Assembly: GCA_964246985.1 (NCBI GenBank)
Contig: CAXTSE010000013.1
Location: 46,324 to 110,323 of the forward strand
Origin: CAXTSE01 sp964246985
GTDB lineage: Bacteria; Actinomycetota; Actinomycetes; Actinomycetales; Microbacteriaceae
Reading direction: 5' to 3'
Length of the DNA: 64,000 nucleotides
The stretch's first letter is position 1; each line of letters opens with the position of its first letter. Both the position numbers and the translations under genes were made by a program. Under the pieces are notes generated by a model, which saw only the letters and a list, made by a program, of their open reading frames with translations, was not told the DNA's origin and did not search any database. This document shows positions 43,505 through 51,351 of this stretch, piece after piece.

Positions 43505-44425
43505 TCAGGGCACCCGTGCGCTGACGAGCGGCTTGACCTCGTCGGCCACCCACCGCGCGAAGCCGGCCGGGTCGGCCTCGGAGGCGACCGAGTGCACGAG
43601 CACGGTGGTCGCTCCGAGGGATCCGAGCCTGTCGATGGCGGCGGCGACCTCGGCCGCACCACCGGCCACCCCCACCGGCTCGTCCCTGGATGGCCACCGG
43701 GCGAGCTCGCGATCGAGGACGTCACTCGCATCCGCACCCCGCGTGGCGAGCAGGTGCACGACGAACCGGTGACCCGCGGCGGCTCCGGCCGCCCTCACAG
43801 ACGTGATCGCAGCACCCATCGCCGCTTCGCTGAGGATGCTCGTCAGCATCGTGCCGCCGCCCACCTCGGCGGTCAGCGCCAGCGTCTTCGGACCCTCGCC
43901 TCCAACGACCAGTCGCGGCGGTGCCGCGGGAGGCCAGGCGAGTCGGACGCCGTCGAGGCGGACGTAGCGTCCATCGACGTGCACCTCCTCGCCGGCGAGC
44001 AGCGCGGCGAGAGCGGCGGCGTATTCGCGGAGCAGCGTGAGCGGCGACTCGACGCGGGCGTCGACCTGACCCATCCACGCCTGCACCCCGTGGCCGATCG
44101 CGGGCACGAAGCGTCCGGGGAACAGCCGATCGATGGTCGCGACCTCCATCGCGGCGATCGCCACATTCCGCAGCGGCACCGGCATCAGCCCGACGCCCAC
44201 CGTGATCCGGCTCGTCCAGGCGAGGGCCGCGGTCGCCGCGGCCAGGCCCGACTCCGCGAAGCAGTCCTCCCAGAGCCACAGGTCGTCGAGTCCGGCGCTG
44301 TCGGCGGCGGTCACGGTTCCCCGAAGCAGCTCCGGGCGCCACTCGGGGCGGAAGACCGTCCCGACACGCACCATGCCCGTGCCGGTCGTCGCCTCGGCCG
44401 TGTCCTGCGCTCTGCCGTCGTCCAT
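43505..44425 (-). CDS. LLM-class flavin or F420-dependent oxidoreductase
   Basis: Luciferase-like TIM-barrel protein, 306 residues from the ATG at 44425. The domain itself starts at a second ATG (44374) with VGTVFRPEW, so the shorter start is possible. RITVGVGLMPVPLRN, FPGRFVPAIGHG and LVVGGEGPKTLALTAEVGGG-like segments are typical of the family. Cofactor choice (FMN or F420) and substrate cannot be decided here. It diverges from argG. Confidence 0.8.
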   Translation of the reverse strand: MDDGRAQDTAEATTGTGMVRVGTVFRPEWRPELLRGTVTAADSAGLDDLWLWEDCFAESGLAAATAALAWTSRITVGVGLMPVPLRNVAIAAMEVATIDRLFPGRFVPAIGHGVQAWMGQVDARVESPLTLLREYAAALAALLAGEEVHVDGRYVRLDGVRLAWPPAAPPRLVVGGEGPKTLALTAEVGGGTMLTSILSEAAMGAAITSVRAAGAAAGHRFVVHLLATRGADASDVLDRELARWPSRDEPVGVAGGAAEVAAAIDRLGSLGATTVLVHSVASEADPAGFARWVADEVKPLVSARVP

Positions 44426-44477
44426 GACGCCAGCCAAGCACCCGCGCCGCCCGACGTCCACGCCCGAGCGCGCGCCC

Positions 44478-44483
44478 TAGGCT
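44478..44483 (+). promoter_or_regulatory. -10 hexamer (TAGGCT) for argG
   Basis: TAGGCT lies 7 nt before the argG GTG. The interval also contains GGAGG, but too close to the start to act as a normal ribosome site in a leaderless message. Confidence 0.45.
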
Positions 44484-44490
44484 GGAGGCC

Positions 44491-45918
44491 GTGTCCAAAG
44501 TCTTGAGCAGCCTTCCTGTCGGCGAGCGCGTCGGCATCGCATTCTCGGGAGGGCTCGACACCTCCTGCGCCGTCGCCTGGATGCGGGAGAAGGGCGCGGT
44601 GCCCTGCACCTACACCGCCGACATCGGGCAGTACGACGAGCCCGACATCGCGGCCGTCCCCGGTCGCGCCGGCCAGTACGGCGCAGAGATCGCCCGCCTC
44701 GTCGACGCGAAGCTCGCCCTGGTGGAGGAGGGGATCGCGGCCCTGCAGTGCGGAGCCTTCCACATCCGCTCCGGGGGCAAGACGTACTTCAACACGACGC
44801 CGCTCGGCCGCGTCGTCACCGGCACGATGCTCGTGCGCGCCATGAAGGACGACGACGTCGACATCTGGGGCGACGGATCCACCTACAAGGGCAACGACAT
44901 CGAGCGCTTCTACCGCTACGGCCTGATGGCCAATCCGCGCCTGCGGGTCTACAAGCCGTGGCTCGACGCCGACTTCGTCGGCGAGCTGGGCGGCCGCACC
45001 GAGATGAGCGAGTGGCTCGTCGCGCGCGGGTTCCCGTATCGCGACGCGACCGAGAAGGCGTACTCGACCGACGCCAACATCTGGGGCGCCACCCATGAGG
45101 CCAAGAACCTCGAGGAGCTCAGCTCGGGTCTCGACATCGTCGACCCGATCATGGGCGTCGCGTCGTGGCGTGACGACGTCGAGATCGCGACCGAGGAGGT
45201 GTCGGTGCGCTTCGAGGCGGGCCGGCCCGTCGCCATCAACGGGGTCGAGTTCGAGGATGCCGTCGCGCTGGTGCTCGAGGCGAACGCGGTCGGCGGCCGC
45301 CACGGCCTCGGCGTCTCGGATCAGATCGAGAACCGCATCATCGAGGCGAAGAGCCGGGGCATCTACGAGGCGCCCGGCATGGCGCTGCTGCATATCGCCT
45401 ACGAGCGCCTGCTGAACGCGATCCACAACGAGGACACCGTCGCGACCTATCACTCCGAGGGTCGGCGACTCGGTCGGCTCATGTACGAGGGCCGCTGGCT
45501 CGACCCGCAGTCGCTCATGCTGCGGGAGTCGCTTCAGCGCTGGGTCGCCTCGGCGATCACGGGAGAGGTCACGCTGCGCCTCCGCCGTGGCGACGACTAC
45601 ACGATCCTCGACACCACGGGGCCGGCGCTGAGCTACCACCCCGAGAAGCTGTCGATGGAGCGCGTGGGGGATGCCGCCTTCGGCCCCGGCGACCGCATCG
45701 GCCAGCTGACCATGCGCAACCTCGACATCGCCGACTCGCGGTCGCGGCTCGAGCAGTACGCCGCTCTCGGCCTGATCGGCGGGGCGACCGCGGAGCTCGT
45801 CGGCCACCTCGAGGTGGGGGAAGCCGAGGCGATCACGGCGGGCTCGGGGGAGACCGCCCTCGACGCGGCGACCGACGCCGCCAACGAGGGGTCGGCCTTC
45901 GACTCCGGCACCGACTGA
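44491..45918 (+). CDS. argG: Argininosuccinate synthase
   Basis: Joins citrulline and aspartate with ATP in arginine synthesis. It is 475 residues, the long ArgG subtype seen in E. coli, compared with about 400 for the common form. The PP-loop AFSGGLDTSCAVAW is at residues 16-30. The protein ends in an Ala/Glu-rich tail of about 30 residues. No other arg gene is adjacent, and the downstream genes encode RNase HI and a ligase. Confidence 0.94.
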   Translation: MSKVLSSLPVGERVGIAFSGGLDTSCAVAWMREKGAVPCTYTADIGQYDEPDIAAVPGRAGQYGAEIARLVDAKLALVEEGIAALQCGAFHIRSGGKTYFNTTPLGRVVTGTMLVRAMKDDDVDIWGDGSTYKGNDIERFYRYGLMANPRLRVYKPWLDADFVGELGGRTEMSEWLVARGFPYRDATEKAYSTDANIWGATHEAKNLEELSSGLDIVDPIMGVASWRDDVEIATEEVSVRFEAGRPVAINGVEFEDAVALVLEANAVGGRHGLGVSDQIENRIIEAKSRGIYEAPGMALLHIAYERLLNAIHNEDTVATYHSEGRRLGRLMYEGRWLDPQSLMLRESLQRWVASAITGEVTLRLRRGDDYTILDTTGPALSYHPEKLSMERVGDAAFGPGDRIGQLTMRNLDIADSRSRLEQYAALGLIGGATAELVGHLEVGEAEAITAGSGETALDAATDAANEGSAFDSGTD

Positions 45919-45931
45919 CGGCCGGCGCATC

Positions 45932-46444
45932 GTGACCATCATCGCGGCCGCCGACGGCTCGGCCCTCGTCAACCCCGGCCCCGCCGGCTGGGCCTGGTAC
46001 GTCGACGACGAGCACTGGGGCTCGGGCGGCTGGCCGCACGGCACCAACAACATGGGCGAGCTCACGGCCGTGCTCGAGCTGTTCCGGGCGACCGAGCACA
46101 CCGGCGACGACCTCCACATCCTCTGCGACAGCCAGTACGCGATCAACTGCATCTCGCAGTGGATGCCGGGCTGGAAGCGGAAGGGCTGGCGGAAGGCCGA
46201 CGGCAAGCCGGTCATGAACGTCGACATCCTGCAGGAGCTCGACGCCGTGGTGCAGGGTCGCCGCTACCGGTTCGAGTGGGTCAAGGGGCACGCGGGTCAC
46301 CCGCTCAACGAGGCGGCGGATGTGCGCGCACGCGCCGCCGCCACGGCGTACCAGCGTGGAGACATCGCTCCGACGGGACCCGGCTACGGGGGAGTGGTTC
46401 CCCCGCCGCCCCCGCCTGCGGCCGCGTCGCCGTTCCTGTTCTGA
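45932..46444 (+). CDS. rnhA: Ribonuclease HI
   Basis: Degrades the RNA strand of RNA-DNA hybrids. It is 170 residues with a GTG start 13 nt after argG. The catalytic carboxylates are in AADGSAL, NNMGELTAV and LCDSQYA, and the final one in KGHAGHPLNEAAD. A Pro-rich tail (six prolines in a row) follows the fold. Confidence 0.92.
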   Translation: MTIIAAADGSALVNPGPAGWAWYVDDEHWGSGGWPHGTNNMGELTAVLELFRATEHTGDDLHILCDSQYAINCISQWMPGWKRKGWRKADGKPVMNVDILQELDAVVQGRRYRFEWVKGHAGHPLNEAADVRARAAATAYQRGDIAPTGPGYGGVVPPPPPPAAASPFLF

Positions 46445-46452
46445 GTCGAGCC

Positions 46453-47874
46453 ATGCCCCTCGATCCGGTCGCCGCGCTCGATGCGCGTCGTCGCCGTGAT
46501 CCGGACGGCGACGCGGTGATCGCGATCGGAACCCGCCTCTCGGCAGGCGAGCTGTGGGACTCCTCGGTGCACTGCGCGCGCCTGCTCCGCGAGCACGGTG
46601 TCACGTCGGGGAGCGTCGTGGGCGTCGAGCTGCCCGGACTCCTGCAGCCGGTCTTCGCTCTCGCGCTCTGGATGGCGGGAGCGGTAGGCGCGGTCGCGCC
46701 TGCGGGATCGAGCGAGCACCTCGCCGACGTGCTCGACGTGCTCGTGACGGGCACGCGGCGGTCCGATTTCCCAGGTCAGCGCCAGCTGGTCGTCGACGCA
46801 CGCTGGCTCGCGGCTCCCGCGGCCGGTGACGGGGAGGGCATCGTCGAGCGGGACGACGCGGTGCCGGCCCGCATCGTGTTCTCCAGCGGCACCACCGGCG
46901 CGCCGAAGGCCATCCCCTTCGCGGTCGCCGATATCGCCGAGCGCGTCCAGCGCGGACGCGATCACTGGATGCGGCCATTCCCGGTGCTCACGCTCCTCAG
47001 CCTGGGGACCATCAGCGGGGCGGCCGCCTTCTTCGCAGCACTCGAGGCGGGCGAGCCGTATCTGGTCGGGGGAACCGGTGACGAGAACGCTCGGCTGATC
47101 GCAGAGCTGGGGGTGACGACGGTGCACGGATCGCCGTCGCAGCTGGCGGACCTGGTGCGGGCGAACAGGCGGCTGCCGCATCCGCTCGCATCGGTGTCGC
47201 ACGTGCAGTCGGTCGGGAGCCCGCTCTCGAGCGATCTCGAGTCTCAGCTGGCTCGGGAACTCGGCGCCGAGATCGAGGTGATCTACGGGGCGACCGAGGT
47301 CGGAGCTGTCGCCATCAGGCGCGGGGCCGCGGCCCGTCCGGGGGATGTCGGCGACGTGCTTCCGGCCGTCCGGGTCGAGGTCGTCGGGGACGGTGGGAGT
47401 CCGCGACCCGGCGGGGAGGTCGGACTGGTCCGCATCCTCAGCACGCTCCGAGAACGTGAGCGAGTGCTCGGAGTCGATGGCGACGGGTGGTTCACTTCGG
47501 GGGACGTCGGCCGGATGGCGGGCGGGCGGCTGACTCTGCTGGGTCGCGCCGACGACATCCTCAATGCCGCCGGGGTCAAGGTCGATCCCGAGCGGATCGA
47601 GCAGAGCGCGCTCGAGTACCCCGGCGTCAGTGATGCCGCGGCCGTAGCCGTGCGCGACGGTCGGGGTGTGGCGGCCGTGGCGCTCGTCGTCGTGGCGGAC
47701 CGGTCGGTCGAGCTGTCGGACCTCCTCGACCGCATGCGGACACAGCTCGGCGACGGCACCCCGCGGATCATCGAACGCGTCGAGGAGCTGCCCCGCACCG
47801 AGAACGGCAAGCTGCGTCGGGGCGCTGTCGCCGACGCACTGCAGCAGCAGCTCGACAGAGATGTGCGGCTCTAG
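46453..47874 (+). CDS. AMP-forming acyl-CoA synthetase family protein
   Basis: ANL-superfamily adenylating enzyme of 473 residues. The P-loop FSSGTTGAPKAIPF, the YGATEVGA motif, TSGDVGRM with the ATP-ribose Asp, and the catalytic Lys region PRTENGKLRRG are all present. It is shorter than most acyl-CoA ligases (about 500-550) because the N-terminal domain is trimmed. The acid it activates is unknown. It follows rnhA after 8 nt. Confidence 0.88.
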   Translation: MPLDPVAALDARRRRDPDGDAVIAIGTRLSAGELWDSSVHCARLLREHGVTSGSVVGVELPGLLQPVFALALWMAGAVGAVAPAGSSEHLADVLDVLVTGTRRSDFPGQRQLVVDARWLAAPAAGDGEGIVERDDAVPARIVFSSGTTGAPKAIPFAVADIAERVQRGRDHWMRPFPVLTLLSLGTISGAAAFFAALEAGEPYLVGGTGDENARLIAELGVTTVHGSPSQLADLVRANRRLPHPLASVSHVQSVGSPLSSDLESQLARELGAEIEVIYGATEVGAVAIRRGAAARPGDVGDVLPAVRVEVVGDGGSPRPGGEVGLVRILSTLRERERVLGVDGDGWFTSGDVGRMAGGRLTLLGRADDILNAAGVKVDPERIEQSALEYPGVSDAAAVAVRDGRGVAAVALVVVADRSVELSDLLDRMRTQLGDGTPRIIERVEELPRTENGKLRRGAVADALQQQLDRDVRL

Positions 47875-47951
47875 TCCGAACCGTTGCTACGCTCTGGACG
47901 TACTTGTCTACCGGGAGCTCGCCTCCTACCTGCTGATCAGAGGAGCCGCCC

Positions 47952-48857
47952 GTGCACGGTCGTGACATGGCGCGTGGTCTGGCCGCCGTCGGAGTACTGG
48001 GGATCGGCGCCGGTGGCCTCGTGCTCGGCGGCGCGGCAGCCCCCGCATCCGCGTTCACCGGCACCTGCCCGACGACCGTCCCCGCGGCCACGCTCGTGGC
48101 CGATGGCGTGTGCGAGGTGCGCATGACGGCAAGCGGCAGCTTCACTCCGCCGGCCGGGATCGCCAAGCTCTCGGCGGTGCTCGTCGGCGCCGGCGGCGGC
48201 GCGGCCTACACGACCGACGGCTTCTACGCCGGTGACGGCGGCAGCGTCACCTACATCGACAGCGTGTCGCTCGCCGGTCCGATTCCGGTCGTGGTGGGCG
48301 TCGGCGGTCAGCCCGGCCCCGACCCGGCTCAGCCCGCGACGGATGGCGGCGAGACCAGTGTCGGGACGGTCCCCGCTGCCGGCGGGCTCCGGGGAGGCTT
48401 CGCGCAGCCCTTCTGCATCGACCCCGACAGGTTCTACGGCTTCGGCGACGGTGCCCGTACGGACTCTGCCGGCATTCCGGACTGCCTGCCCGGTCTGGGG
48501 TTCGGCCTGGTGGACCTGCCCAACACGGATCCTGCCCTGTTCCCCGCCTCGGCGGCCGGCGTCGACGTCTACGGAAACGGCGGCGACGCGACTGACGCCG
48601 CAGACCTCATCGTCGCGAGCCCGGTCGCCGGTACCGGCGGGTCGATCAACACCGCCGCGGCGGTGGCAGGCTCGAACGGGCTCGTGATCTTCCGGTTCCA
48701 GGCTCCCGCCGTTGCGCCGGCCGTCATCACACCGGCCGCTCCGGAGCTCGCCGCCACCGGCGCCGACGTCACGTGGGCGACGCCCGCCCTGGCTCTCGCG
48801 GCCATTCTCGGCGGCGCGCTGCTGATGCGTCGCGGTCGCACCCAGGCCCGGCCCTGA
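47952..48857 (+). CDS. Secreted glycine-rich protein with LAATG sorting signal
   Basis: A 301-residue surface protein. A signal peptide covers residues 1-34 with an APASA cleavage site. The mature region is Gly/Ala rich with a CPTT...VCEVRM start and one further cysteine pair. The C-terminus has LAATG at residues 266-270, a hydrophobic helix and a RRGR tail, which is the cell-wall sorting signal used by class E-type sortases in high-GC bacteria. The function is unknown. The GTG has GAGGAG upstream, and TACGCT near 47887 may be the -10. Confidence 0.82.
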   Translation: MHGRDMARGLAAVGVLGIGAGGLVLGGAAAPASAFTGTCPTTVPAATLVADGVCEVRMTASGSFTPPAGIAKLSAVLVGAGGGAAYTTDGFYAGDGGSVTYIDSVSLAGPIPVVVGVGGQPGPDPAQPATDGGETSVGTVPAAGGLRGGFAQPFCIDPDRFYGFGDGARTDSAGIPDCLPGLGFGLVDLPNTDPALFPASAAGVDVYGNGGDATDAADLIVASPVAGTGGSINTAAAVAGSNGLVIFRFQAPAVAPAVITPAAPELAATGADVTWATPALALAAILGGALLMRRGRTQARP

Positions 48858-48896
48858 CGTACTCGACGTACTCGACGTACTCGACGTACTCGACGT
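48856..48896. repeat. 9-bp tandem repeat, GACGTACTC x 4.5
   Basis: Four perfect copies of GACGTACTC at 48856-48891 are followed by a partial copy. The array starts in the stop codon of the LAATG protein and ends just before the stop of the convergent DUF1801 gene. Confidence 0.9.
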
Positions 48897-48902
48897 GACG
48901 CG

Positions 48903-49316
48903 TCAGCTGATCGCCTGGGTCAGCAGCGCTCGGATCCGCTTCTCCTCGGCCGCGCCGATCGACAGCACGGCGTAGGACGTCGGCCAGAGGTCGCCGTCGT
49001 CGAGGTTCGCGGCCTGCTCGAACCCGATCGTCGAGTAGCGCACGCCGAACTTCGAGGCCGGCTGGAAGAAGATGATGTTCTTGCCGTCGCGCGCCCACGC
49101 GGGCATCCCGTAGTAGGTGCGCGGCATGAGGTCGGGCGCGACGTCCGCCACGATGTCGAGGATCTTCCGGGCGATGGCCTTCTCGTCATCGGTCATCTCG
49201 GCGATCTTGTTCTGCACGTCGGTCATCCCGGCCTCGCGCGTCTGCTCGGCCTTGAGCTCCTTGGCGCGTTCCTTCATCGCCGCGCGCTCTTCCTTACTGA
49301 AGCCTGTCGTCGCCAT
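48903..49316 (-). CDS. DUF1801/YdhG-type protein
   Basis: A 137-residue protein. Its last 90 residues match the small alpha-beta YdhG/DUF1801 family, some members of which were proposed as iron carriers (motif PRTYYGMPAWARDGKNIIFFQ in two overlapping blocks). The N-terminal third is a charged helix. GGAGAG precedes the ATG. The function is not established. Confidence 0.8.
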   Translation of the reverse strand: MATTGFSKEERAAMKERAKELKAEQTREAGMTDVQNKIAEMTDDEKAIARKILDIVADVAPDLMPRTYYGMPAWARDGKNIIFFQPASKFGVRYSTIGFEQAANLDDGDLWPTSYAVLSIGAAEEKRIRALLTQAIS

Positions 49317-49426
49317 GGTCTCTCCGTCGTCTCGTCGCCTGCTTGCGGGCTCCATCGTAGGAGGGCGGATCGGCGCGGGGCTTCTCGAAAACGACTCGGC
49401 TACTCGCGACGCGGCCCCTGCCCGGT

Positions 49427-49469
49427 TTGACATCCCCACCCCGTCGCTGTCAATGTGAACACCGTTCAC
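49427..49469 (+). promoter_or_regulatory. Promoter and GTGAAC-N3-GTTCAC operator
   Basis: A consensus TTGACA (49427-49432) and CAATGT (49451-49456, 18-nt spacing) precede the reductase gene. A perfect inverted repeat, GTGAAC at 49455-49460 and GTTCAC at 49464-49469, overlaps the -10 end. This looks like a TetR-type operator, but no such regulator is encoded nearby. Confidence 0.55.
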
Positions 49470-49491
49470 TTTCACGACTGGGAGCCTTCGG

Positions 49492-50133
49492 ATGGCCGTG
49501 CGCATCGACCTCAACATCTCACTCGACGGCGTGGCGATGCCGGCTGACCCGAGCCCCGAGAATCCGATGGGGGAGGACTGGGGGCGTCTCGTCGCCCATT
49601 ACGCGGCCACGCGCACCTTCCGTCAGCGCGTGCTGCACGACGCGTCGGGGGAGGGGACGACCGGCGTCGACGACCGCTACGCCGCCGGCTACTTCGAGGG
49701 CGTCGGCGCGGAGATCATGGGCGCCGCGATGTTCGGCCTCCACAGCTTCCCGGACGATCCGGAGTGGCGAGGGTGGTGGGGCGAGGAGCCGCCATTCGGC
49801 GTCCCGGTCCTCGTGCTGACCCACGGCACTCGCGCGCCGCTCGCGTTCGACAACGGCACGCGGTTCGAGTTCGTGAGCCTGTCACCGCGGGACGCACTCG
49901 ACCGGGCGCTCGAGCTGGCCGGGGGAGCCGATGTCCGCGTCGGCGGGGGAGTCGGGGTCGCCCGCGACTTCCTGGCGGCGGGCCTCGTCGATCGGCTGCA
50001 TGTCGCGATCTCGCCCATCGTGCTCGGACGCGGCGGGCGGCTCTGGGATGACCTGCGTGCGTTCGATCTCGACTACTCCACGACCTCGGAGGTGGCCGAG
50101 AGCGGGGTCGTCCACGTCACGTTCGCGCGCTGA
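49492..50133 (+). CDS. Dihydrofolate reductase/RibD C-domain family protein
   Basis: A 213-residue protein of the RibD_C/DHFR-like fold. NISLDGVAM at the N-terminus, a GAAMFGLHSF-type loop and a C-terminal RVGGGVGVARDFLAAGLVDRL segment are family features; VAISPIVLGRGGRLW completes the fold. The reaction is unknown. GGGAG precedes the ATG. It has the best TTGACA promoter in the window, overlapped by an inverted repeat. Confidence 0.85.
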   Translation: MAVRIDLNISLDGVAMPADPSPENPMGEDWGRLVAHYAATRTFRQRVLHDASGEGTTGVDDRYAAGYFEGVGAEIMGAAMFGLHSFPDDPEWRGWWGEEPPFGVPVLVLTHGTRAPLAFDNGTRFEFVSLSPRDALDRALELAGGADVRVGGGVGVARDFLAAGLVDRLHVAISPIVLGRGGRLWDDLRAFDLDYSTTSEVAESGVVHVTFAR

Positions 50134-50174
50134 GCGCTCGCCGTCAAGGCCCCGTCGTTGTCGCCGGGCGCGCG

Positions 50175-50180
50175 TAGCGT
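50175..50180 (+). promoter_or_regulatory. -10 hexamer (TAGCGT) for the DUF3072 gene
   Basis: TAGCGT ends 7 nt before the ATG, in the pattern of a leaderless start. Confidence 0.45.
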
Positions 50181-50187
50181 CGTGATC

Positions 50188-50451
50188 ATGAGCGACATCG
50201 AGCAGACACCCGAATCCGACCCGACCGAGACCACCGAGATGCTCGGTGCCGCCGACCCGCAGGACTCCGCCGTGAAGGACCCGTCCGACTGGGTGACCGG
50301 CGACGAGCCGATGACCGCTGCGCAGCGCAGCTACCTCGACACACTGGCCCGCGAGGCCGGCGAGGAGATCCCGGCCGATATCACCAAGGCCGAGGCCTCG
50401 GAGCAGATCGATCGCCTCCAGGCGCAGACCGGTCGGGGAGCCACGAGCTGA
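50188..50451 (+). CDS. DUF3072 small acidic protein
   Basis: An 87-residue protein of unknown function. After an acidic, Thr/Asp-rich N-terminus, the C-terminal half contains the family core MTAAQRSYLDTLAREAG and KAEASEQIDRLQ. It resembles other small SAP-like helical domains. It is the last plus-strand gene before the dif-like site. Confidence 0.82.
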   Translation: MSDIEQTPESDPTETTEMLGAADPQDSAVKDPSDWVTGDEPMTAAQRSYLDTLAREAGEEIPADITKAEASEQIDRLQAQTGRGATS

Positions 50452-50485
50452 GGCCTGAGGGCGCGAGTCGCCGCCAGCTGACATG

Positions 50486-50513
50486 ACCTGACATAATGCT
50501 GCTTATCGGAGGT
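50486..50513 (-). other. Candidate chromosomal dif site (XerC/XerD)
   Basis: Read on the minus strand the 28 bp are an 11-bp arm ACCTCCGATAA, a 6-bp core GCAGCA and an 11-bp arm TTATGTCAGGT. CCGATAA and TTATGTCA are the conserved blocks I recall from actinobacterial dif sites, and the 11-6-11 layout is that of XerC/XerD sites. The arms also share outer ACCT/AGGT inverted ends. It lies in a non-coding gap exactly where the GGGGGAG heptamers change strand. Confidence 0.85.
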
Positions 50514-50547
50514 ATCCAGCCTCCGTGAGCGGCTGCCAGTCGCGCGG

Positions 50548-50868
50548 CTACAACCCCTGCTGGGATGCGCGCTGACGCGGCACCCGGCGGCTCACATCGC
50601 GGTTCGCGCCGCGGTTCACGCCGTCGGTGACGATCGTCGGCGACCAGGTCGGCAGATAGACCGGCGGCTGGAGCTCAGCTGACGGCGCTGGCATGGCGGC
50701 CAGCATCGACGCGTTCGCCTCGCGGATGCCGCGGCGCACGGCACGCCAGACGATCGTGTAGGTCGTCCACAGGCCGAGCAGGATGCCGCCCAGCACGACG
50801 CCGACGGCGGTCATGACCGCGCCGGGGCCGGCTCCCTGAATCAGCGCGAGCAGCTCCCCGAGGTCCAT
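50548..50868 (-). CDS. Small single-pass membrane protein
   Basis: A 106-residue protein that I do not recognise. One hydrophobic helix spans about residues 14-36, followed by a basic, then Pro-rich and Arg-rich tail. A TAGCGT hexamer lies 6 nt before the ATG (50880-50875), which supports expression. It is the last minus-strand gene before the dif-like site, 35 bp away. Confidence 0.6.
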   Translation of the reverse strand: MDLGELLALIQGAGPGAVMTAVGVVLGGILLGLWTTYTIVWRAVRRGIREANASMLAAMPAPSAELQPPVYLPTWSPTIVTDGVNRGANRDVSRRVPRQRASQQGL

Positions 50869-50936
50869 GCCCTCACGCTACGCATCCCGGCGCGGCCAGG
50901 GCATCCCGCGTCCGGGGGTGACGAGGACGGTGCGCG

Positions 50937-51338
50937 TCAGCCCCTCCGCACCTTCCTGATGCGGATCGCGCCGCGCGCCGTGCTCGGGTCGACCACGGAA
51001 CCCTTCTGGGTGATGACGACCTCGCCCGCGGCGACCAGCCGCCGGGCCGCGCGCCGGGCCGGCTCCATCAGGTCGCGCCAGTCATCCTCCGAGCCGACCG
51101 TGCGCGCGGCGTCGGAGGGGCAGATGGTGGCGTCGTGCGCGCGCGTCGCGAGGAGCTCCAGGATCGTCGACTCGAGCCGGGAGTCGACGGCGGTGACGCC
51201 GCGCGCGCGGCAGGCGTCCGAGCAGTACCGGATGGAGTCCCAGGAATCCGCCCACTTCGCGCGCCACTCGATCCGCCGACCGCACGAGGCGCAGGTCTTC
51301 TCGGCGGGCTCCGAAGCCAGGTCCCGTTGACGTCCCAT
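50937..51338 (-). CDS. DUF2256-DUF3253 fusion protein
   Basis: A 133-residue protein joining two small families of unknown function. The N-terminal part is a cysteine-rich DUF2256 zinc-finger-like motif (CASCGRRIEW ... YCSDACR, four Cys). The C-terminal 90 residues are a winged-helix-like DUF3253 domain. Genes with DUF2256 are often found beside cryptochrome/photolyase-family genes, as here, 13 bp downstream of one. A role as a partner of the photolyase is inference. Confidence 0.85.
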   Translation of the reverse strand: MGRQRDLASEPAEKTCASCGRRIEWRAKWADSWDSIRYCSDACRARGVTAVDSRLESTILELLATRAHDATICPSDAARTVGSEDDWRDLMEPARRAARRLVAAGEVVITQKGSVVDPSTARGAIRIRKVRRG

Positions 51339-51351
51339 CAGCTGACTCCCC

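Noticed and set aside
47900..47951. CTCCT ... AGGAG pairing that could hide the ribosome site of the LAATG protein
   Set aside because: The stem is only 5 bp, too short to claim a riboregulator.
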